Under the pieces are notes generated by a model that did not search any database, was not told where the DNA came from, and was given only the letters and a program-made list of their open reading frames with translations. A DNA stretch of 64,000 nucleotides, from NCBI GenBank assembly GCA_015075185.1, contig JABTUW010000003.1:248001-312000 (forward strand), read 5' to 3'. The stretch is from Anaerolineales bacterium (GTDB taxonomy: Bacteria; Chloroflexota; Anaerolineae; 4572-78; J111). Every line of letters begins with the position of its first letter. Position 1 is the stretch's first letter. The translations under genes and the position numbers were made by a program. Positions 57,672-64,000 of this stretch are shown here, piece by piece.

Positions 57672-60305
57672 TTAAGCCAACAGACCAATCTCCCTGGCGC
57701 GGGCAATGGCCTGGGTGCGGCTGGTCACGTTGAGTTTGCCGTAAATCTGGCTGGTGTAAAATTTGGCAGTACCGACCGAAATAATCAGCCTGTCGGCAAT
57801 TTGCTGGTTGGTCATGCCCTCGGCAATGAGCCGCAGGACTTCGAGTTCGCGGGGGGTGAGGGGGTCTACAAGAGCAGAGGTGTGGGGGTGCAGCCCCAAG
57901 GGGAGGCTTCGCTCAGAGGCGGGAGAAGACGATGCTTCCTCTACGGATACAGGCGCAGCCAGTTCTATCAGAATCTGCTTGGTAACAATTTCGAAATCGC
58001 TGGAAGCGCCGCGACGTTTGGCAGCCATAAAGTCATCAGGTGACAGGTTGGCTTCGTAATGGGCCAGGAGTTGTTGCGCTCTGGCCTTGGTTTCAGAGTC
58101 GCTGGCCGGGTGCTGGAGAGCCAGGGCCAGTAATTCAACACCCCACTCCGTGCGATCCGTTTGGCCGAGGAACTGGGCGACGCCAACCAGGATGGCCAGG
58201 GTGAGCGGCACAAATTGCATAGCGCTCGTAATTTCGAGGGCTTCCCGGAAGTTTTGTTGCGCCGTCTGGTATTGGCCCAGGGCGCAGGCCGTTTCAGCCA
58301 AACCGGAAAGGGAAGTGGCCAGGCCGCCCCGGTCGCCAATTTCACGATAGAGGGCCAGGCTTTGCTGATAGAGCTGCATGGCTTCGGCATACTCTTGTTG
58401 AAGCCATGCAACCCAGCCCAAGTGACCGAGCGTTACGGCCCGGCCTTCCAGGTTATCAAACTCGTCGGCCAGGGTGTGGCTGGCCTGATAGTGCTGCCTG
58501 GCCTGGGCATAATCCTTAAGCGCCCTGGCTACATGGCCCAAACTCAGGAGGACATACGCCATAAACCAGCGATTATCCGTTTCCTGGGTCAGGGTGTACG
58601 CCTGCTGGTCGTAACTCAGGGCCGACTCGTATTCACCCTGGGCAAAGGCCGCCTCCGCCAGTACGTAGAGCGCTATTTGGAGATTCTGTTTATCGCTGCG
58701 GGACTCGCTCAAACGGCGCGCCTCTTCGCCGAAGCGGGCCGCTTCGACATAATCTCCCCTGATGTTGGCCAGCACGCCCAGGGCGATGAGCGGATCATTG
58801 GCAAAACCAGGGGGTGGGGGGACGCCCAACTCGGCCAAAATCGCCCGGCTTCGTTCCAGGACGTCTTTAGTTTCTGCCAATCGGCCCAGGCGAATATATT
58901 TCCAGCCCAACTCGACCAGGAGCAGGGCCAGGGTCATATCACGCTGGGGCGAGGGTTCAACCTGGCTCACTGCGTTGACCCCTTTTTCCAGGGCGTTGGC
59001 CCCTTCGCGGAAGCGACTCTGGGCGTCACAGAAGTGGTAATAAGCAAAGGCAGCTTTCTGAAGCTGAGTAATATCAGCCTGTTGGACCGCCCACTCCCAG
59101 GCTGCCCGGATATTCTCCAATTCGGCGGCAATCTCACGCATCGCCTCACGCTGCCGGCTGCTAATGACATCTTCGGCCCGCTGATGTAGAAAATCGGCAT
59201 AATAGGCACAGTGTAAGTCATACATCTGGGCCACGTCTGCCGGGGACAAGACCAACTGCTCGGCGGCATACTGGCGCAGCAGTTCATGCATCTGGTAGCG
59301 ACCATCCGGCTCTGACCGGAGCAGAGATTTGTCTACCAGCGACTGAAGAATCGGCAGGGAAGCTCGGGCAACACGCTCAGCGGCCTCACGCCGAAAGCCT
59401 CCCCGAAATACGGCCAACCGTTTGAATACACTCCGTTCAGCCTCGCTGAGGAGCTGCCAGGAATAGTCAAATACGGCCCGCATACTGCGCTGCCGGTTGG
59501 GAACGTTACGCAGCTTGGTGGTCAAAAAATCGAGATTGCGGGCGATTTCTGCCGCGATAATTTCGCTGGGCAAGGTTTTGACCCAGGAAGCAGCCAGCTC
59601 CAGAGCCAGAGGCACCCCTTCGACCAGTTGACAAATGCGAACAACAGGGGGCAGCTCGTCTGCCAGGGCAAAATCCCGGCGGATGCGCCGGGCGCGCTCG
59701 ACGAAAAGCTGGACGGCGCTGTACTGCTCAATCCCCATCGTGGCCGCCTCCTCAAAGGGGCCGGGTTGGGCAGGGGGCAGAGGGGAATCCGGGAAGGAAA
59801 GGCCTTGAACAGGATAAAGCCACTCTTCTTGCAGGTTGAGCACTTCGCGTGAAGTGACCAGCAACTTGACCGCCGGGCACACTTCCAAAATATCGGCCAG
59901 GGGGTCGGCGCCGCCGGTGCTGAGCAACTGCTCAAAATTGTCCAGCACCAGCAGCACCTCTTTTTTATCCAGGTAATTGAGCAATTCCTGGGCAGGTTCT
60001 TCGTGGCCGCGCAGCGAAAAATCCAGCGCATCAGCTATGGCGGAAGCGAGAAAATCGGCGGAATGAATGGGCTGGAGGTTAACCAGGTAAACCCCATCGG
60101 CAAAGACGGCGGCAGTTTCGGTAGCGACCTGGATTGCCAGCCGGGTCTTGCCAATTCCACCGGGACCAATCAAGGTCAGCAGCCGGCAGGCCGGATCGGC
60201 CAATAGCTTGACAATTTCGGCCACCTCCTCAGCCCGGCCAATAAAAGGCGTCGGTTGGGGTGGCAGGTGGTGAACCCCGGTCAAGGGCTTCGATGGTTGC
60301 AGCAT
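57672..60305 (-). CDS. Large LuxR-family regulator with NB-ARC ATPase and TPR repeats
   Basis: The 877-residue protein has an ATPase module with Walker A LIGPGGIGKTR (residues 46-55) and Walker B KEVLLVLDNFEQLL (~111-125), a winged region (AERSVFKRLAVFRGGF), TPR-like helices from about 380 to 800 (for example ALSYDQQAYTLTQETDNRWF), and a LuxR HTH at the C-terminus (LTPRELEVLRLIAEGMTNQQ, then IADRLIISVGTAKFYTSQIY). This is the STAND/LAL type of transcription regulator activated by an unknown ligand. A repeat module inserts RSLPLGLHPHTS directly before the HTH. It is followed by the methyltransferase gene on the same strand. Confidence 0.92.
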   Translation of the reverse strand: MLQPSKPLTGVHHLPPQPTPFIGRAEEVAEIVKLLADPACRLLTLIGPGGIGKTRLAIQVATETAAVFADGVYLVNLQPIHSADFLASAIADALDFSLRGHEEPAQELLNYLDKKEVLLVLDNFEQLLSTGGADPLADILEVCPAVKLLVTSREVLNLQEEWLYPVQGLSFPDSPLPPAQPGPFEEAATMGIEQYSAVQLFVERARRIRRDFALADELPPVVRICQLVEGVPLALELAASWVKTLPSEIIAAEIARNLDFLTTKLRNVPNRQRSMRAVFDYSWQLLSEAERSVFKRLAVFRGGFRREAAERVARASLPILQSLVDKSLLRSEPDGRYQMHELLRQYAAEQLVLSPADVAQMYDLHCAYYADFLHQRAEDVISSRQREAMREIAAELENIRAAWEWAVQQADITQLQKAAFAYYHFCDAQSRFREGANALEKGVNAVSQVEPSPQRDMTLALLLVELGWKYIRLGRLAETKDVLERSRAILAELGVPPPPGFANDPLIALGVLANIRGDYVEAARFGEEARRLSESRSDKQNLQIALYVLAEAAFAQGEYESALSYDQQAYTLTQETDNRWFMAYVLLSLGHVARALKDYAQARQHYQASHTLADEFDNLEGRAVTLGHLGWVAWLQQEYAEAMQLYQQSLALYREIGDRGGLATSLSGLAETACALGQYQTAQQNFREALEITSAMQFVPLTLAILVGVAQFLGQTDRTEWGVELLALALQHPASDSETKARAQQLLAHYEANLSPDDFMAAKRRGASSDFEIVTKQILIELAAPVSVEEASSSPASERSLPLGLHPHTSALVDPLTPRELEVLRLIAEGMTNQQIADRLIISVGTAKFYTSQIYGKLNVTSRTQAIARAREIGLLA
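57888..57932. repeat. SLPLG-type module in the linker before the LuxR HTH
   Basis: CCCCAAGGGGAGGCTTCGC at 57895 encodes ERSLPLGL within the linker between TPRs and HTH. It is the only copy outside the first 9 kb. Confidence 0.75.
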
Positions 60306-60379
60306 CGTTCGACCTACACCTTAAAATCTATGCTCTTGGGCTATAAATCAAGAAGTTTTGGCTGATACAGCTTTAGCCT

Positions 60380-61477
60380 TTAAACGAGTACCAAATTATC
60401 TCGATGAATAACCGTAGGGCCGTATTCATAGCCTAAAATATCGGCGATTTGGTGAGATTGTTTGCCATAGATGGTGCGTAAGTTGTTGGCGCTGTAGTTG
60501 GCGATGCCCCGGCCAATCTCCTGACCACGCCCGTTCAAGATCCGGATAGTCGCCCCCCGTTCAAAATCGCCCAAAATTTCGGTAACGCCTACGGCCAGCA
60601 AACTTTTGCCGGCCTGAGTTAATGCTTTGGCTGCTCCATCGTCAATCTTGATTGATCCCTGGGCCGCCTCGGCTAAAATCCAGCGTTTACGACTTTCGAC
60701 GTGGCTCAACTGGCGGGGAAAGCGCGTGCCCAATGATTCGCCGGCCACGATACGGGCAATGCTGTCTGCGGCGTTGCCCGGTGCAATGACCACATCGGTA
60801 CCGGAGCGCGTAGCTAATTCGGCGGCCTCGATTTTGGTAGTCATGCCGCCGGTGCCGACCGTGCTGCTGCTGCCGCCGGCAATGGCTCGAATCGTCTCGT
60901 CAATCGTGACAACCTGGGGAATCAGTTCGGCGTTGGCGTTGCGGCGCGGGTCGGCGGTAAAAAGGCCCAACTGGTCGGTCAGGATGATAAGTAAATCTGC
61001 ATCAATCAGGTTGGCGACCATAGCCGACAATTTGTCATTGTCGCCAAATTTAATTTCGTCCACGGCCACCACATCATTCTCATTGATAATAGGCAGGATC
61101 TTATGTTGCAGTAACAGCAGCAGGGTATTGCGGGCGTTGAGGTAGCGGGTGCGATTAGCTAGGTCGGCCCGGGTAAGCAGCGCCTGGGCGACAACCATGT
61201 TGTACATTTCAAAAATTTGCTGGTAGAGCGCCAAGAGCCGCCCCTGGCCCACCGCGGCCAGCATTTGCTTGTGCGGGATGTCTTTACGCTGGACCCGCCG
61301 GTCTATACCCAGCAATTCGCGCCCGGTAAAAATGGCCCCGGAGGAAACAAGGATTAACTCATGGCCCTCCCGGCTAAGCTGAGCGATTTGGCGAGCCAGG
61401 TCAATCAAGCGGGGCCGGTGGATCCGCTCGGTGCCGGCCCGGAGCACATTTGTGCCAACTTTGATGACAACCCTCAT
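60380..61477 (-). CDS. proB: Glutamate 5-kinase with PUA domain
   Basis: From the ATG at 61475-61477 the product is 365 residues. The amino-acid kinase domain has RVVIKVGTNVLRAGT, ELILVSSGAIFTGRELLG, IINENDVVAVDEIKFGDNDK, DQLGLFTADPRRNANAELI and GGMTTKIEAAELATRSGTD. A PUA domain follows from ~275 (KSLLAVGVTEILGDFERGAT and FERGATIRILNGRGQEIGRG). It phosphorylates glutamate in proline synthesis. No proA is adjacent. The upstream codons LLTS lie in a repeat and no ribosome-binding site is clear, so the start is a little uncertain. Confidence 0.94.
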   Translation of the reverse strand: MRVVIKVGTNVLRAGTERIHRPRLIDLARQIAQLSREGHELILVSSGAIFTGRELLGIDRRVQRKDIPHKQMLAAVGQGRLLALYQQIFEMYNMVVAQALLTRADLANRTRYLNARNTLLLLLQHKILPIINENDVVAVDEIKFGDNDKLSAMVANLIDADLLIILTDQLGLFTADPRRNANAELIPQVVTIDETIRAIAGGSSSTVGTGGMTTKIEAAELATRSGTDVVIAPGNAADSIARIVAGESLGTRFPRQLSHVESRKRWILAEAAQGSIKIDDGAAKALTQAGKSLLAVGVTEILGDFERGATIRILNGRGQEIGRGIANYSANNLRTIYGKQSHQIADILGYEYGPTVIHRDNLVLV

Positions 61478-61483
61478 AGAAGT

Positions 61484-61595
61484 CAGCAAATGGCGGGTAG
61501 CAGTTAGCAGGCAGTGGACGGCAGATAGCAGATAGCAAATTGATACATTAGCTGCTGTTGCCTTTACTCCCTACTGCCTACTTCCTACTCCTTAC
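61484..61595. repeat. AGTCAGCAAATGGCGGGTAG-type hairpin repeat
   Basis: GCAGTTAGCAGGCAGTGGAC and GGCAGATAGCAGATAGCAAA are followed by the opposite arm CTACTGCCTACTTCCTACTC. It fills the spacer between proB and the lipoprotein gene. Confidence 0.7.
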
Positions 61596-63534
61596 CCCCT
61601 CCCCTCATCATCTGGCGAAGTTCGGTGTAAGCGGGACGAGGGGTCCGGTCGGGGTTAAGGATGGCGTACCAGCGCATCGGTTCGGCGGCGGGATACCAGG
61701 GTACAGTGCTGAAGTCGAGGTTAAATAAGAAGAGCGCTTTGACAAACGGCCACTCTTTTTCAACTTTGGTGTAGGCTCTGACCAGGTATTCGGCTTGCTG
61801 CTCCTGAGTGACGCCAACCGCCTCGTGTTCGTCCAAATCCCAACTATTTTGCAGCACCCAGCCCGCTTCGGTAATCCAAACCGGGGTGTCGCCGTCGCCG
61901 TTAGCCTGCATCACCTTGTATTGATCTTCGACGCGGGCAAGGGAGAGGCCCCACGGGTCGGTTTCGTCGGGAGCGCGGCCATAAGCATAAGGGTGGCTGC
62001 CGAAGGCGTCGAAGTACCCTTTGGCCCCGGCATCGTACATCCCCTGCAAAAAGCTCAAATCGCCGTAAGCTGTGGCCGAACCTTCACACGTTGTGGCCAG
62101 GCCGCCACTGATAACCAGAGCGGCAGGATCAATCTTTTTAACGATAGCGTACGCCGTCTTGAGCATTTCGGTATAAGCCACCGGGTCAGGGGATTGGTTA
62201 CCCCATTCGTAATCCAAATTAGGCTCATTCCAAATTTCGTAAGCAGCGACACGCCCTTGATAACGTTCGACCAGGGCTGTCATAAAATTGGCAAAGTCGG
62301 CCAGGTCGGTCGGGGGGTGGCTAAGGGCTGTGTCGGCGGGTCTAGCCCAGGTCGGTGTGCCATGCACCCGCAGCAGTACCTTCACCTGCTGTGCCCCAAA
62401 CGCCTTGACCACATTATCCGGGTCAATCCATTGGAATTGACCCTGCTCCGGCTCGACCGTGCCCCAGTTAACATAGCCCTTGGCCCAATCAAAGCCCAGA
62501 TCATTGGCCAGATAAGTCATCCCCAGATCGGCCAGGTTGACACCCGCAGCAAAATTGGGGTTGTTTGGCAGCTTCAAGGCCGGGGCGGCCTGGACCACAC
62601 TCTGAGTCGCCGGGGGGGTAAAGGTAGCCTGGGGATTAATCACCAGGAAATCATCCCAGGCTTCGTTGAGAGTGACGCGGGTTGGCTGTCCTCCACTCGC
62701 TGGGAGCGCATAAACCTCGTGATTCCCTGCTTGCCAGGAGGTAAAGGTAAGCCACTGCCCGTCGGCGGACCAACTGAGTGACCCAATCCAGGTTTTGCTC
62801 TGAAAAAGCATGTCTAAATTATCTGCTTCGGGACCAATCACATAAATGCCCGGCATATCTTCTTCATTCCAACCAATAAAGGCCAGACGCTGGCTATCGG
62901 GCGACCAGGCCGGGGAAGTTCCTTTTAAGGGACCAGGGGTGATAACCTGCTCGTCGGTGCCGTCGGGCCGGACCCTGTAGATTTTTTCTACTCCATTTCG
63001 GATTGCGGCAAAAGCAATATATTTACCGTCAGGGGACCAGGCCGGCAGGCGGTCCATCTCGTTATTAAAGGTAAGCTGGATGGCTGTGTCGCCTTCAAGA
63101 TGCTGCACAAAGATTTCCGCGTCCCCATCGCGCTCAGAGGCAAAGGCCACGCTCTGACCACTGGGAGACCAGGTCGGGCTGTAATCCCAGGCCGGGTCAT
63201 TGGTTAAATTACGGGGTGAGAGGGCAGCATCCGGGTTGTGGACATCTAGCAGCCAAACATCACTGTTGCCGGAGCGATGACTGGTGAACGCAATCATCCT
63301 CCCCTCCGGCGACCAGGCGGGATTCCAATCAGCCGTTGGGGTGTTGGTCAGGTCAACAATTTGGCCGTTCTGATTTAAGGCAAAAATATCGCCAACCCCG
63401 CTGCGGTCGGAAGCGAAGGCATAGATAAACTGGGTTGCCTCTTCTTCCGTGGCACAAGCCGAAAGGCCCACAATTGCCCCAAGGATGACAATAACAATCA
63501 CAGCCAAGGTTAGGCTTAAGTATTTCTTTAGCAT
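61585..63534 (-). CDS. Lipoprotein: PD40 beta-propeller fused to clan GH-A-like glycosidase
   Basis: The start at the ATG 63532-63534 gives 649 residues with a lipoprotein signal ending in LSAC (C27). Residues ~40-340 hold PD40/TolB-like propeller blades (AWSPEGRMIAFTSHRSGNSD, TWSPSGQSVAFASERDGDAE). Residues ~360-640 form a (beta/alpha)8-like domain with YEIWNEPNLDYEWG as acid/base and PVWITEAGWV as nucleophile site, resembling GH39/GH5-type enzymes. The combination of a propeller with a glycosidase suggests binding plus cleavage of a surface or environmental polysaccharide. The open frame extends 52 codons upstream without a signal; I reject that start. Confidence 0.8.
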   Translation of the reverse strand: MLKKYLSLTLAVIVIVILGAIVGLSACATEEEATQFIYAFASDRSGVGDIFALNQNGQIVDLTNTPTADWNPAWSPEGRMIAFTSHRSGNSDVWLLDVHNPDAALSPRNLTNDPAWDYSPTWSPSGQSVAFASERDGDAEIFVQHLEGDTAIQLTFNNEMDRLPAWSPDGKYIAFAAIRNGVEKIYRVRPDGTDEQVITPGPLKGTSPAWSPDSQRLAFIGWNEEDMPGIYVIGPEADNLDMLFQSKTWIGSLSWSADGQWLTFTSWQAGNHEVYALPASGGQPTRVTLNEAWDDFLVINPQATFTPPATQSVVQAAPALKLPNNPNFAAGVNLADLGMTYLANDLGFDWAKGYVNWGTVEPEQGQFQWIDPDNVVKAFGAQQVKVLLRVHGTPTWARPADTALSHPPTDLADFANFMTALVERYQGRVAAYEIWNEPNLDYEWGNQSPDPVAYTEMLKTAYAIVKKIDPAALVISGGLATTCEGSATAYGDLSFLQGMYDAGAKGYFDAFGSHPYAYGRAPDETDPWGLSLARVEDQYKVMQANGDGDTPVWITEAGWVLQNSWDLDEHEAVGVTQEQQAEYLVRAYTKVEKEWPFVKALFLFNLDFSTVPWYPAAEPMRWYAILNPDRTPRPAYTELRQMMRGGGKE

Positions 63535-63804
63535 ACCCGGCCTAGTATAGCACCAGTAGCCACCAGGAGCAACAACGACCAAAGCAAACCAGCCAACTCC
63601 TTGGAATCCTGCCGAATGTTGCCCTATGACTTTTGGGCAAACCCTTGCTGCCCACAGGTACAACATTCCAGTCTTATTTTGAGTGGTCATTGGTAAATGA
63701 ATAGTGACTAACGGGCGACGGGTTGATGACTTTTGGAACTGTTCACCTCTGTGTTTTTGCGGTATGCTGTAGGTGTAGCAGATGGAGTGATCGAGGAGAC
63801 TGTT

Positions 63805-63906
63805 ATGACCGAACTTGCTATCATCATCCTGACGATGGTTCTCCTACTCGGCGCGGTGATCGTGGAAGAATTACGAATCCGCACAGGAGGTTCAGAAAAG
63901 GATTAA
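63805..63906 (+). CDS. 33-residue single-helix hypothetical protein
   Basis: An ATG at 63805 with GAGGAG 7-8 nt upstream opens a 33-codon frame: one hydrophobic helix (ELAIIILTMVLLLGAVIVEE) and a basic/polar tail (LRIRTGGSEKD). It looks like a small membrane peptide of unknown role. The longer overlapping frame (63723-63917) lacks such a site and has Cys/Arg-rich, non-protein-like composition. The remaining 94 bp of the window hold nothing recognisable. Confidence 0.45.
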   Translation: MTELAIIILTMVLLLGAVIVEELRIRTGGSEKD

Positions 63907-64000
63907 CTCCACCTTAACTTAATAAACTTTCCGGTGGACGCTCAACCCAACAATCACCATCCCAACTCATTCACTTCATCCGTCACGCCTCGTTATCCTC

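Noticed and set aside
58161..59189. 342-codon plus-strand frame within the LuxR regulator gene
   Set aside because: Antisense to TPR repeats with regular codon periodicity; no recognisable motif or ribosome-binding site.
61795..62781. 328-codon plus-strand frame within the PD40-glycosidase gene
   Set aside because: Antisense shadow of a gene with strong catalytic and propeller motifs.
63535..63690. 52-residue N-terminal extension of the PD40-glycosidase lipoprotein
   Set aside because: It would bury a perfect lipoprotein signal peptide (ending LSAC) inside the protein.
63723..63917. 64-codon plus-strand frame near the right edge
   Set aside because: Cys/Arg-rich, non-protein-like composition and no ribosome-binding site; the overlapping 33-codon frame is more convincing.

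Overview
This window most likely comes from a member of the Chloroflexota, of the Anaerolineae/Ardenticatenia kind. The inference rests on gene content and texture, not on a marker search. It contains a fused heme A synthase/heme O synthase next to a caa3-type oxidase, a series of very large DUF2142/DUF2723-type membrane proteins with a shared C-terminal module, many PD40, TPR and P/T-rich secreted proteins, and a chromosome peppered with short degenerate tandem repeats. There are no tRNA or rRNA genes, no insertion sequences and no CRISPR array that I can see. Almost everything looks like ordinary chromosomal gene content.

Layout. 0-8.8 kb: four large polytopic membrane proteins on the minus strand, the first cut by the window edge; their reading frames are interrupted in frame by short repeat modules. 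9-11.7 kb: a basic low-complexity protein, a MESH1-like HD hydrolase, a GAF/HisKA_2 sensor kinase and a Fur-family regulator. 11.9-22 kb: a type III polyketide synthase, then aerobic respiration: ctaE-ctaF on plus, converging on a minus-strand operon ctaC-ctaD-ctaAB-(40 aa)-(76 aa), with a divergent FixG/CcoG-like plus FixH-like pair beyond ctaC. The oxidase carries the A2-family YSHPAVY motif. 22-29.6 kb: galactokinase, dihydroxy-acid dehydratase, a GH8 glucanase, MtaB and a PD40 membrane protein. 29.9-38 kb: surface proteins with transmembrane tails, a nuclease lipoprotein, a MASE3-type histidine kinase, a decayed type I restriction fragment, rpsT, and an FtsK-like ATPase under a promoter with a perfect SOS-type box. 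38-46 kb: homoserine dehydrogenase, a LipM-like octanoyltransferase, an esterase with its TetR regulator, a DUF421 protein, an acetyltransferase, Era with a TPR partner, and DUF1385. 46.4-50 kb: a LacI-type regulator with a CelR-type operator in front of a GH94 phosphorylase. 50.2-64 kb: an excisionase-like HTH, two tandem citrate synthases, two glycosidase-like lipoproteins, a degenerate RecB-family nuclease, a GNAT protein, a methyltransferase, a LuxR/NB-ARC/TPR regulator and proB.

How the parts fit: the GH8 enzyme, the GH94 phosphorylase with its LacI regulator, and two clan GH-A-like lipoproteins suggest beta-glucan use. The oxidase genes, FixG/FixH-like proteins and citrate synthases fit aerobic respiration. 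The most unusual property is the repeat landscape: at least eight families of 6-8-base degenerate tandem words, often arranged as hairpins between genes, but also inserted in frame inside genes, where they encode recurring peptides such as RSLPLGR.
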